DNA of 64,000 nucleotides from an uncultured Lachnospiraceae bacterium (lineage in GTDB: Bacteria > Bacillota > Clostridia > Lachnospirales > Lachnospiraceae): contig CAMWJF010000010.1 of the NCBI GenBank assembly GCA_947174505.1, positions 1 to 64,000 of the forward strand. The letters run 5' to 3'. The notes beneath the pieces are model-generated. The model was given only the letters and a program-made list of their open reading frames with translations. It ran no database searches and was not told the DNA's origin. Below are positions 50,498 to 59,044 of the stretch, piece by piece. Position 1 is the first letter of the stretch; every line of letters begins with the position of its first letter. The position numbers and the translations under genes are program-made.

Positions 50498-52492
50498 CTA
50501 CAGCATCGTATCGTCCCGCAAAACCTTCGCAAGATCGATTTTCCGCATCTTACGCCAACTGAGACAATAGGCAGAAGCCACCGTGACGCCGACTGCCAGC
50601 ATAAACGCGCCTACCGGAAAGAAAGGCGCCTCGGCCAGAAATTCCGCCGCGCCCATATAACTTGCCCTCAACATGGCTCCCACGGCAAAAAAGGCCACAG
50701 CCGCCGCCAGCAGCATCGGGCGGCCCGCAAGCACAAACGCCTCTATGCAGAACATTTTCCGCAGTTCCTCCGGCGTCATGCCCACCGACAGATATCTGGC
50801 AAACTCTCTTTTCCTCTGCCGCACAAAACCGAGCGTATTGGAAAACACATCGCCCACGCCAATCAGGGCAAGCAAAACACAAAAACTCCCCAACACGATC
50901 ATCATTCCCTGTATTTTCTGGTCATTCGTCTCGTATTCCCGGATGCGGTTCTCACTCTCTGTCGTATAAGCTCCCGCAAGGCTTTTGTCGACTTCACCCT
51001 GTATCGTCTCCAGTTCCCTGAGCGTTACCCCTTTCCTGCCCAGTATCCGTATCAGGGTATCATTCTCCGCACCGCCTACCTGATCTTCCATTTTCTTCCA
51101 CAAGGATGCAGATACAAAATGTACCAGTTCATACTTGTCGAGCGTGGCGTACTCCTCTCTTATCACAGGCACTTTTTCCGTACATGCCAGAACCGGAATT
51201 TCCACTGTCTCCGCCCTGCCCGTCTGCGGCGAGAGATTCGTCGTGCCGCCATCCTTGATATAAGGCATATACTGCGGATGCCTGAAATCCGGATTGGTCA
51301 CATCGCGGATTCTGTTCCAGATCACGGCGCCGTCCGTCCGCGGCGAAATACCGATCTGTTCACAGTATACCAGAAAGCTCGCATCATCCAATACCATAAC
51401 CGGCGCATTCACCCAGAAACCGTCACCCTCCTGTGTCACATACTTCCCGGAGTCATGGGAGAATCCCCCGTTCGCCTTCAGCTCCTCACTCATTCTTTCC
51501 TCCGTGATACAGCTTTTCGCCTGTGCCTTCTGGTATGCAGTCACGTCTTCCACCCCGGGAATGTCGCGAAGCTTTCCGGCTTCTCCGAAGGCGCCTATCC
51601 CCGTATCCTTCACCGTAACCATAATATCCCAGACGTCCTGATACCTTTCAAAATAGGTTTCCCGCGTACTGATATCCGAGAGGGTAAAAAAGCACTGCAT
51701 AAGCGTAAAGGCCGTCATGGAAAGCAGCAGGGATACCGAGGCAGTCCGAAGCGCTTTCCGCTGTGCCCTGAGCGCATTTCCGGCCAGCTCCCCCTCCACA
51801 CCGAACATCAGGGAAAGCACCGGGGAATGCTTCCGTCTCTTTAAATGCAGCTCCCCCGTGTTTTTGATAGCTTCCAGCGGTGTCATCACGCTTAGTTTCC
51901 GGGCAGGCAGCCAGACAGATATCCCTATGGTGACCCCCGTTACCAGAAGCGTAAACGCCAGAATCAGCGGATGGTAGCCAAAAACCCCCGGCCTTCTGCC
52001 TTCCATATCCCGCATCAGCGTCTCCAACAGGGCAAGGAGCCCCATACTCCCCGCAATGCCAAACACGGTTCCCAAAAAAACCGGCGCTGCGCAGAGATAA
52101 ACAGCCTCCTGCAAAAGGCATGCCCGTATCTGTTTCGGTGTTGCGCCGATGCTGGCTAAAATGCCAAACTGGTGGATTCTCGCCTGCATGGACACCGCAA
52201 AGGCATTGTGGATGATTATAATCAGTGAAAACGACGCCAGTCCCATAATCAGAAGAAACAGCGGGAACACAAGTCTCGGCGCCTCATCATTCGCGTCGCG
52301 CACCAGATACATGGCCATAAGCGCATACTGATCCCCCTCCGCCCGGAGCCGCTCCACCTCATACTTCCACATATTGTAAAAAAGACTGCTTAACAACGAC
52401 AAAAGCAAAGACGAGATAAAGGCCGCCGTCATAACGGAGACGGACGCGGCACGGTTGTTTTTCAGATAACCCGACGAATATTCTCTCCACAT
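50498..52492 (-). CDS. FtsX-like ABC transporter permease (BceB/MacB-type)
   Basis: A 664-residue permease: one N-terminal helix (20-42), helices near 95-215, a large extracellular region (about 285-505) and final helices near 525-650. It has two FtsX domains, as in bacitracin or antimicrobial-peptide detoxification permeases. The gene follows the ATPase by 5 bp. Regulated probably by the two-component genes upstream. Start at ATG after GGTAGGGAAG. Confidence 0.87.
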   Translation of the reverse strand: MWREYSSGYLKNNRAASVSVMTAAFISSLLLSLLSSLFYNMWKYEVERLRAEGDQYALMAMYLVRDANDEAPRLVFPLFLLIMGLASFSLIIIIHNAFAVSMQARIHQFGILASIGATPKQIRACLLQEAVYLCAAPVFLGTVFGIAGSMGLLALLETLMRDMEGRRPGVFGYHPLILAFTLLVTGVTIGISVWLPARKLSVMTPLEAIKNTGELHLKRRKHSPVLSLMFGVEGELAGNALRAQRKALRTASVSLLLSMTAFTLMQCFFTLSDISTRETYFERYQDVWDIMVTVKDTGIGAFGEAGKLRDIPGVEDVTAYQKAQAKSCITEERMSEELKANGGFSHDSGKYVTQEGDGFWVNAPVMVLDDASFLVYCEQIGISPRTDGAVIWNRIRDVTNPDFRHPQYMPYIKDGGTTNLSPQTGRAETVEIPVLACTEKVPVIREEYATLDKYELVHFVSASLWKKMEDQVGGAENDTLIRILGRKGVTLRELETIQGEVDKSLAGAYTTESENRIREYETNDQKIQGMMIVLGSFCVLLALIGVGDVFSNTLGFVRQRKREFARYLSVGMTPEELRKMFCIEAFVLAGRPMLLAAAVAFFAVGAMLRASYMGAAEFLAEAPFFPVGAFMLAVGVTVASAYCLSWRKMRKIDLAKVLRDDTML

Positions 52493-52497
52493 CTTCC

Positions 52498-53178
52498 CTA
52501 CCCCCTTCTCTCATCGCTGACAATGCGACCGTCTTCAATCGTTATGATTCTGTCCGCTTCCAGGGCGATCTTCTCATCGTGGGTTATCAGCAGAATCGTC
52601 TGCTTTAAGTTCCGGTTGGAAAGCTTGAGCATATCCATGATTTCTCCGGAATTTTTCTGATCCAGATTCCCTGTCGGCTCATCCGCCAGAAGCAGGGCCG
52701 GACGATAAATCAGGGAGCGGGCAATGGCGACCCTCTGCTGCTGCCCGCCCGACAGCTGGTTCGGCAAGGCCTCCAGCCGGTCGGAAATACCGAGCACATT
52801 TACCACCTCTTCAAAGTGCGCCTCGTTTGGCTTTTTTTTATCCAGCGTAAGCGGCATCAGTATGTTTTTGCGCACTGTCAGCGTAGGGATCAGATTATAA
52901 AACTGGTATACCAGCCCTACCTTTCTGCGCCTGAAAATCGCCGCCTGCGTCTGATTCAGCCCGGAGAGATCCGTCCCCTCCACGGTAACCCGGCCGGCTG
53001 TCGGCTTGTCCACGCTTCCCAGAATATGCAGCAGAGTGGATTTACCCGAGCCCGACGCCCCGGTAATCGCCACAAATTCTCCCCTGTCAACCGTCAGGTC
53101 AATGCCGGAAAGCGCAGCTACCCGATTATCCCCGGCGCCATATACCTTGCTGACTCCCTCACATGTTAAAATGTTCAT
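52498..53178 (-). CDS. ABC transporter ATPase (BceA/MacB-type)
   Basis: A 226-residue ATPase with Walker A GASGSGKST near 42, Q-loop YQFYNLIP, signature LSGGQQQRVAIAR near 140 and Walker B LLLADEPTGNLD near 163. Powers the adjacent FtsX-type permease. ATG follows GGAGGAAACAGGCAG. Confidence 0.95.
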   Translation of the reverse strand: MNILTCEGVSKVYGAGDNRVAALSGIDLTVDRGEFVAITGASGSGKSTLLHILGSVDKPTAGRVTVEGTDLSGLNQTQAAIFRRRKVGLVYQFYNLIPTLTVRKNILMPLTLDKKKPNEAHFEEVVNVLGISDRLEALPNQLSGGQQQRVAIARSLIYRPALLLADEPTGNLDQKNSGEIMDMLKLSNRNLKQTILLITHDEKIALEADRIITIEDGRIVSDERRG

Positions 53179-53296
53179 CTGCCTGTTTCCTCCTGTCAAA
53201 AATTATCGCACGGCGTCGGTTCCAGGAATGCCTCACCTTCTCCCCAAACGCTTCGCCGCTGCCTTCCCTCTCATCATAACAGGCAAAAATGACAGC

Positions 53297-54277
53297 TCAG
53301 TGACAGTAAAACCGAAGTGCAAAGCAGGCGCCGCCCTCCGGCAGATTCTTCGCGCGGATAGTGCCGTTCTGCCGTTCGACCATCTCCTTGGCCAGCGCCA
53401 GTCCGATACCGATGCCGCCCCCTCCCGCATTTTTCCCCCTGTAAAACCGTTCAAAAAGATGAGGGATCTCTTTCCTGTCAAATCCCGTCCCTTCATCCCA
53501 GATCAGAATTTCCGTATACAGGGGATTCTGCCCATAGGAGCAGTGAACGCATCCCCCCGCATTGTGCTCCGCACAGTTTTTCATCAGGTTCATCACCGCC
53601 TCCATGGTCCAGTCCAGATCCACCTTTACCGTCATTTCCTCAAGCTCTGGAATATCGACGGATACCTCCGCCTGTGCGAAAATCTCCTGCAGATTATCCG
53701 CCGCAAGCATAAGCAGGGTATAGACATCCGTCTCCTCCCTCTTTAAAACCAACGTACCGGCATCCAGACGGGCTAAAACAAGCAGGGCTTCTTCCAGATG
53801 CGTGAGCCTCACAAGCTGTCTGTGCATCTGCTCCCGCCCTTCCATCCCCGCTTCTCCTCCCATGGTCTGTATACACAGGGAAATGGCCGTGATCGGCGTC
53901 TTGATCTGATGCGCAATATTGGACAGGTTCTGCGCAAACTCTTTTTTAGCCCGCACAGCCTCCTCCCTTGTCTGATACAGGTACGTCACCGTCTTATAGA
54001 TTTCGTCCTCCAGTTTGGAATATCCATCCTCGCCCAGCGCGGAAAGGACCGCTGCATTTCCTGCGTTGGCCTGCTCCAGATAATCCGTCAGCGCCTGTAT
54101 GCGCAGGCTCTCCCCTTTCTTTTGACATAAAATTCCGGCTGCCAGAAGACACGCGCCAAAAAAACGCCATCCAAAGCTGCCGCCAGCCAGCATAACCACA
54201 ACGCCGAAACCAATCATGCTCGCTGACAGGTCATTTCTCCGGGCCGCCCTCCTGATTTTTACTTCACGCATATTCAT
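53297..54277 (-). CDS. intramembrane-sensing histidine kinase (BceS-like)
   Basis: A 326-residue kinase with two short N-terminal membrane helices and almost no outside loop, a HisKA domain with LSNIAHQIKTPITA near 130 and a HATPase with GTGFDRKEIPHLFERF and GIGIGLALAKEMVE. The arrangement is that of kinases which sense via a BceAB-type transporter. Its start overlaps the end of the response regulator gene by 14 bp. Confidence 0.9.
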   Translation of the reverse strand: MNMREVKIRRAARRNDLSASMIGFGVVVMLAGGSFGWRFFGACLLAAGILCQKKGESLRIQALTDYLEQANAGNAAVLSALGEDGYSKLEDEIYKTVTYLYQTREEAVRAKKEFAQNLSNIAHQIKTPITAISLCIQTMGGEAGMEGREQMHRQLVRLTHLEEALLVLARLDAGTLVLKREETDVYTLLMLAADNLQEIFAQAEVSVDIPELEEMTVKVDLDWTMEAVMNLMKNCAEHNAGGCVHCSYGQNPLYTEILIWDEGTGFDRKEIPHLFERFYRGKNAGGGGIGIGLALAKEMVERQNGTIRAKNLPEGGACFALRFYCH

Positions 54278-54944
54278 CCATGTCCTCCATCCGGTACCCC
54301 ACGCTTCTGACCGTTTTCAGACAGACCGGCTGGTGCAGTTTATCCCGCAGACGTTTGACCGTAACAGTCAGCGTATTGTCGTTCACATAGTTTCCGTTTA
54401 CATCCCACACCTGTTCCAACAGCTTCTCTCTGGTCATTATTCTTCCCTTATTTCTCATCAGACATAAAAGCACCTGATACTCCACTGCGCTTAAAGTAAT
54501 CTCCTCCGCCCTACATCTGACCAGCATGCGGTTTAAATCCATTGTGATTTCGCCGCAGGACAGATACTGCCCGCCCATGTTCCCGCTTCTCCTGAGAAGC
54601 GACTTCACTCTGGCATACAGTACCTCCAGCGCGAAGGGCTTCACCACATAGTCATCCGCACCGTTCTCAAATCCCGAAACAATATCCGTGCTGTCACCCC
54701 GCACGGTGAGGAAAATAACCGGCAGCTCCTTCCAGTTTTTGCGAATCCACCGGCACAGGCCGTCCCCACGTCCGTCCGGCATATTCCAGTCAAGCAGCAC
54801 CATCGCAGGCAGACACTTTGTCAGCGCCTGCCCCAGATCCGCAAGCGTACCGTATACCGACACTTTTATGTCTTTCCGCGCCAGATATTCTTTCACCGTA
54901 CCCGCAATACCCGGATCATCCTCCGCATAATATATTTCTGTCAT
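54264..54944 (-). CDS. OmpR-family response regulator (BceR-like)
   Basis: A 226-residue regulator with receiver (YYAEDDPGIAGTVK; Asp in VLLDWNMPDGRG near 54; KPFALEVLYARV near 105) and winged helix (about 130-222). With the overlapping kinase and the downstream ABC genes it makes a BceRSAB-like unit, which in Firmicutes answers cell-wall-active peptides. Confidence 0.93.
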   Translation of the reverse strand: MTEIYYAEDDPGIAGTVKEYLARKDIKVSVYGTLADLGQALTKCLPAMVLLDWNMPDGRGDGLCRWIRKNWKELPVIFLTVRGDSTDIVSGFENGADDYVVKPFALEVLYARVKSLLRRSGNMGGQYLSCGEITMDLNRMLVRCRAEEITLSAVEYQVLLCLMRNKGRIMTREKLLEQVWDVNGNYVNDNTLTVTVKRLRDKLHQPVCLKTVRSVGYRMEDMDEYA

Positions 54945-54996
54945 CCCTCTGTCCCGCCTTTGTAGTTTTTATTCTATATTATACCATACAAAAAGA

Positions 54997-55025
54997 TAGG
55001 CATTTCCACAAAAACATGCTATAAT
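54997..55025 (+). promoter_or_regulatory. promoter of the PocR-domain gene
   Basis: TAGGCA (54997-55002), 17 bp, TATAAT (55020-55025), 34 bp before the start codon. A TATAAT on the minus strand at 54978-54983 may serve the divergent response regulator gene. Confidence 0.6.
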
Positions 55026-55058
55026 AGATACAGTAATGTGGAAGGAAGGAGAATTGAC

Positions 55059-55832
55059 ATGAAACTCTCAGATTTTATGGATCTGTCGCAATTGCAGAAA
55101 ATTCAGGATGCTTTTTCTGCCGCTACCGGTCTTGCTGCCGTTGCCATTGACACCGAAGGCAACTATCTGACAAAGGGAAGCGGTTTTACAGAATTTTGCA
55201 TGAAACACACAAGAGGCTGCGCGGAAGGCGCGAAACGCTGTCAGAAGTGCGACACTGCCGGAAAAGGCGTCTATGAATGTCATGCGGGATTAATGGATTT
55301 CTCTATCGATATTATTATGAACGGTGAAAAGCTCGGCGCGGTCATCGGCGGACAGGTTCTGCCCCACGAACCTGACGAAGAAAAATTTAGACAGATTGCC
55401 GAAGAACTTGGCATCAACCCGGAATCCTATGTCCGTGCCGTCCATAAAGTGCCCGTTCGCTCCGAAAAGTCGATCAACGCTGCCGCCTCTCTTCTGGGCG
55501 ACGTTGTAAACCGCATGGTTCTTCAGGAATATATGAACGCCACAGAGTATAAAAAAATTCATGTATGGGAAGAGGAAATCGCAAACGCCACAGAAACCGT
55601 GACACGGATCAAAGAAAATACCAAGGAGCTTGAGGCCATCGCATCCAAGCAGACAATCATGGCGTTAAACGCCTCCATCGAGACCGCCAGGGTCGGTGCG
55701 GCAGGCGCAGGCTTCGGTATCATCGCGAAGCAGATGGGCGCCTTCTCCAAGCAGTCCACGGAGATCTATAAAAAGATCACACAGGACGCCAACAGCATCG
55801 CCGAATCCATACATAAAATGAACGAAACCTGA
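55059..55832 (+). CDS. soluble PocR-domain protein with MCP signalling tip
   Basis: A 257-residue cytoplasmic protein. Residues about 5-165 form a PocR sensory domain with its cysteine cluster (EFCMKHTRGCAEGAKRCQKCD... YECHAGLMDF). Residues about 175-257 are a chemoreceptor-type helical hairpin with the tip sequence IMALNASIETARVGAAGAGFGIIA. There is no membrane segment or HAMP domain and the hairpin is short, so it may be a small soluble receptor or act through dimerisation alone. No che genes are in the window. ATG follows AAGGAGAATTGAC. Confidence 0.85.
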   Translation: MKLSDFMDLSQLQKIQDAFSAATGLAAVAIDTEGNYLTKGSGFTEFCMKHTRGCAEGAKRCQKCDTAGKGVYECHAGLMDFSIDIIMNGEKLGAVIGGQVLPHEPDEEKFRQIAEELGINPESYVRAVHKVPVRSEKSINAAASLLGDVVNRMVLQEYMNATEYKKIHVWEEEIANATETVTRIKENTKELEAIASKQTIMALNASIETARVGAAGAGFGIIAKQMGAFSKQSTEIYKKITQDANSIAESIHKMNET

Positions 55833-55856
55833 TCTGGTTTTCATATAAGCATATAG

Positions 55857-55894
55857 CAAAAGCTGTCTCCTGTTTTGCAGAGGACAGCTTTTTC
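55857..55894 (+). terminator. intrinsic terminator of the PocR gene
   Basis: AAAAGCTGTC pairs with GACAGCTTTTT around an 18-nt loop, 25 bp after the stop. A 90-bp interspersed repeat with its own hairpin and T-run follows at once. Confidence 0.9.
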
Positions 55895-55985
55895 ATTTCT
55901 ATAGGAAATTGCGACAGCGTAAACCATTCAAGGAGAATGCGAAGCATTCTCTGAATCGTCGCTGCCGAGCGACGATTTTTTATAT
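55895..55985 (+). repeat. 90-bp interspersed repeat, copy B
   Basis: Nearly identical to the minus strand of 7301-7389 over its first 65 bp. The variable second hairpin is here TCGTCGCT-gccg-AGCGACGA, followed by TTTTTT. The copy lies directly after the PocR terminator in a 210-bp gap. Confidence 0.9.
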
Positions 55986-56042
55986 ATGGAATATCCGCCG
56001 TTTGCACACGTTGCATCCCGGCCTGCGGCTTCCCTGTAGCGA

Positions 56043-56711
56043 CTACACAATAATCTCCAGATATCCCACCATCTTCGCCAGATCAAACTCCTTGATCACG
56101 CCCAGATTGGGGTCATAATACTTTCCCTCATACCCCACCAGATAATGGCTGTATCTGCCCATACGCTCCATGATAATCGTGCATTTCGGCAGCTCCACAC
56201 TCTTTCCCAGCGTATACACAATCTTATCCGCATGGCGGATGCCCAGATACTCCAGCGTCGCGATCATCTTGCTCATGTTCGCCTGCCACTCCCTGCACTT
56301 CATAATATCGCAGGCCTCATCCAGCGTAGTTCCCGCGATCATGGCAATACAGGACTGGCCGCACAGGCCGTCCCAGGGCTGTGTTACGAGCTCCACCCCA
56401 TCAATTTTGCGGATCGGATGCTCCACACTGTAAGGACTGTCGCCGCCACCGCCCAGCACATTGCCCACAATCTCAATGGAAATCAGGTATTTCTTTCCAA
56501 GCTCCACCTTGGACAGTGTATCCTGACTGACAGGAATGTCATAATATCCCTGCCCTTTCGGCAGAAGGTCGCAGATAAAGCACACGTCGTCAAAGCAGAC
56601 ACGTACCGGCGCGTCCCCCACCTTCTCACATACCTCCCAGACATTGAAGGGCACGGAGATGGCATTTTCATTCTCCCGAAATTCTACAGTACCTTCAAAT
56701 TCGTATTTCAT
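56043..56711 (-). CDS. DUF1905-like plus C39-peptidase-like protein
   Basis: A 222-residue protein in two parts. Residues 1-85 resemble DUF1905 (YEFEGTVEF... ISIEIVG beta-barrel pattern). Residues about 105-222 resemble a papain-like C39 fold: Cys in WDGLCGQSCIAMIAG, His in RYSHYLVGYEGKYYD with a following Asp. No signal peptide, so it acts inside the cell if it is an enzyme. It could cut a peptide bond or be an inactive relative. ATG preceded by GGCAGGGTTACGAC, a moderate site. It lies 105 bp after the GH25 gene in the same direction. Confidence 0.7.
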   Translation of the reverse strand: MKYEFEGTVEFRENENAISVPFNVWEVCEKVGDAPVRVCFDDVCFICDLLPKGQGYYDIPVSQDTLSKVELGKKYLISIEIVGNVLGGGGDSPYSVEHPIRKIDGVELVTQPWDGLCGQSCIAMIAGTTLDEACDIMKCREWQANMSKMIATLEYLGIRHADKIVYTLGKSVELPKCTIIMERMGRYSHYLVGYEGKYYDPNLGVIKEFDLAKMVGYLEIIV

Positions 56712-56816
56712 GTCGTAACCCTGCCTTTCTTTTTTTGTATATTGGTAACCACTCAGTGCTTTCATAATTACAGGCATCAGACCATGCCTAACTGCTTCGT
56801 GGCCGGACCGCCGCCC

Positions 56817-57956
56817 TTACGTATCATCATCCCCGCCATCTTCCTTTGGCGCCTCAAAGCTGATATTCAAATCCACGTCGCCCTTGATGCCGGACACCTT
56901 TCCCTTGTTGGTGTACTGCCAGATCTTAAAGTCATAAGGAAAATAATATATGTCGTCATAATAGGCAAACCACTTGTCATATTCCTCCAGCTCCTCTATG
57001 TCCAAAAGCAGCATAAAGGTCTTTAAATTGCCGTAAATCATGGGCGTATAACCGGCCTCTTTGATCTTTTCACAAAAGGCGATACAGTATTTTGTCCGTT
57101 CCCCGCTGGTCAGGTCATTGCTCCTGGCTTTCGTGCTCGTCACCGCCTCCACGTCAATAACCACGGGGTATGTCACCTTATACGGCGCAATGGACTCAAT
57201 CACAAACTCGGCCTCCTCCTCGGCTTCCTCCTCGCTCATGGCCTGCGTAAAAAAGTAAACGCCCACATCAATATCATTCTTTAGCGCACCGTTGATATTG
57301 GTCTGAAAAGTTTCGTCCTCCAGAATCTCGCCCTCCGTATACCCCCGGATACCCAGACGGATGAAGGCGTAATCCACTTCGTCTGCCGCCACTTTCTCCC
57401 AGTCGATTTTGTCCTGATATCTGGAAACATCTATGCCCTTGCGGGAAGCCCGCTCCCCATCCACATAATAGTGCATGACACCGTCCCCGTCCGCCATAAA
57501 GGCTTCAGGATCGTATGTATTCTTGGCTAACGCTTCCAGAATCGGGAAGAAATAATATTGCCCGGAGTCCGCCACCACGATCTCATCCGGGAAAAAATCC
57601 CGGAGCATTGCTGTCGTTCCCAACCCGGAAGTCATGAATTCCTTCATGCGGTCAAGGAATTTCCCGCTCACCTCTTCCCCGGTTTTCTCCTTAGCCTCCT
57701 CCACCGCGCTCTCAATCATGGCGTCCACTTCCGCCTGATTGTAGGCAGCCTCCTCTCTCAGTCGGATGGCTTCCAGCTCGCCCATAACTGCCGTGTTCTT
57801 CTGCTGGACCGCCCGGTACTGGAAGACCATTACCAGGCAGATCGTTACCGCCGTTAAAGTGACGATACATAGGAGAATGGAACCTGCGAGGATGCTGTTC
57901 TCACTTCTCCTTCGTTTCTTCCTGCTGCGCTTTCCCTGCGAATGATTCTCCTGCAT
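56817..57956 (-). CDS. membrane-anchored GH25 lysozyme
   Basis: A 379-residue protein: very basic N-terminus, one membrane helix (about 23-46), a coiled-coil stretch (50-95), a linker, and a GH25 domain (about 172-368). GIDVSRYQDKIDW opens the domain and VIDVEAV holds the D-x-E catalytic pair. No SH3 domains, unlike the GH25 protein at 3062-4756. ATG follows GGAGAGTTT. YitT is 26 bp upstream. Confidence 0.92.
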   Translation of the reverse strand: MQENHSQGKRSRKKRRRSENSILAGSILLCIVTLTAVTICLVMVFQYRAVQQKNTAVMGELEAIRLREEAAYNQAEVDAMIESAVEEAKEKTGEEVSGKFLDRMKEFMTSGLGTTAMLRDFFPDEIVVADSGQYYFFPILEALAKNTYDPEAFMADGDGVMHYYVDGERASRKGIDVSRYQDKIDWEKVAADEVDYAFIRLGIRGYTEGEILEDETFQTNINGALKNDIDVGVYFFTQAMSEEEAEEEAEFVIESIAPYKVTYPVVIDVEAVTSTKARSNDLTSGERTKYCIAFCEKIKEAGYTPMIYGNLKTFMLLLDIEELEEYDKWFAYYDDIYYFPYDFKIWQYTNKGKVSGIKGDVDLNISFEAPKEDGGDDDT

Positions 57957-57982
57957 AAACTCTCCTTTTATATGCGCGTGCG

Positions 57983-58831
57983 TTACACGCGCTCACTAAA
58001 GTAGCTTTTGTACCCTTCTCCGAACACCTCGGTCGCGCTCGTGATAATCATAAAGGAATCCGGATCTTCCTGTTTTACAATCTCCTCCGCTCTGGGCGAT
58101 ACATGCTTTTTCACCACACACATAATCACCCTCTTGTTATCTCCACTATATGCGCCCTGCCCTTTTATATATGTCACGCCGATATCAAGATCCGACAAAA
58201 GCCGCCCCGCAATTTCCTCCGCCCTGCCGCTGATAATATACAACAGCTTCGCCTCATCCCTGCCGTAGAGCACAATATCCATCACCACAGAGGTACAGAT
58301 GGCGGAAATCGCCGCATACAGCGCGGCATTCAGGTCCCGGAATACGATGCCGGAAAGAGTCACCACCAGCGCGTCCGCAATAAAAAATATTTTTCCCGTC
58401 TTCAGATGCGGAAAGCGGAGCCTGAGCGCCTTGACGATAATATCCATGCCGCCTGTGGTGGCTCCCACGCGCATGATCACGCCGACTGATACGGCTGTCA
58501 GGCTGCCGCCCACAAGCGCCGCCAGAAGGATATCGTCCGTAGCCGCCCCAAACGGCTCCAACCATGTTGTGAGAATCGAAATCTGCATCGTGGCATAAAT
58601 GGTGGACACCGTCAGCTCATGCCCGAATTTCCAGACCGCAAAAATCAGGATCGGCACATTGATCAGAAAAATAAGTATACCTGTGCTGACCGGCAGAAAT
58701 CTGCTTAAAATAATGGAAATACCTGTCACGCCGCCCGGCGCCATATTATTGGGGTCCGTGAAAAGACTGACCCCGACGGCATAGACAAGTGCCGCTACCG
58801 TAATAATAACATATTTCTTTACTTTCTGCAT
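57983..58831 (-). CDS. YitT family membrane protein
   Basis: A 282-residue protein with five to six membrane helices (1-190) and a C-terminal DUF2179 domain (about 200-280; GVTYIKGQGAYSGDNKRVIMCVV). The motif DPNNMAPGGVTG near 26-37 is typical. Function is unknown; transport has been proposed for the family. Confidence 0.92.
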   Translation of the reverse strand: MQKVKKYVIITVAALVYAVGVSLFTDPNNMAPGGVTGISIILSRFLPVSTGILIFLINVPILIFAVWKFGHELTVSTIYATMQISILTTWLEPFGAATDDILLAALVGGSLTAVSVGVIMRVGATTGGMDIIVKALRLRFPHLKTGKIFFIADALVVTLSGIVFRDLNAALYAAISAICTSVVMDIVLYGRDEAKLLYIISGRAEEIAGRLLSDLDIGVTYIKGQGAYSGDNKRVIMCVVKKHVSPRAEEIVKQEDPDSFMIITSATEVFGEGYKSYFSERV

Positions 58832-58889
58832 GAATATGAGTCCTGCCTTTTCTTTTTATCATATCCATTTGGAATTATATCATCCGCAG

Positions 58890-59035
58890 TGCACGCTCGG
58901 AAAATCTGCGGTTTTCCGAGCTCGCGGGCTTCGCCCTATGCATCCATCCGAATAATCACTTCGGTGAGCAAGCTCCCCGCCGCGTTTATTCGTCTGTCTG
59001 CGCACTGCTCATTGCCATCGCGAATATCATATCCC
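58890..59035. repeat. interspersed repeat, copy 2 (gene-end family)
   Basis: Contains the hairpin GCTCGGAAAA-tctgcgg-TTTTCCGAGC (58895-58921) and then CGGTGAGCA-GCTCCCCGC...CTCATTGCCATCGCGAAT, which matches 3019-3083. The stretch fills the gap between the threonine deaminase stop and yitT. Confidence 0.6.
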
Positions 59036-59044
59036 TCTTACCCG

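Noticed and set aside
50474..51844. Plus-strand frame of 456 codons opposite the ABC permease
   Set aside because: Antisense shadow of a well-supported permease; no family features.
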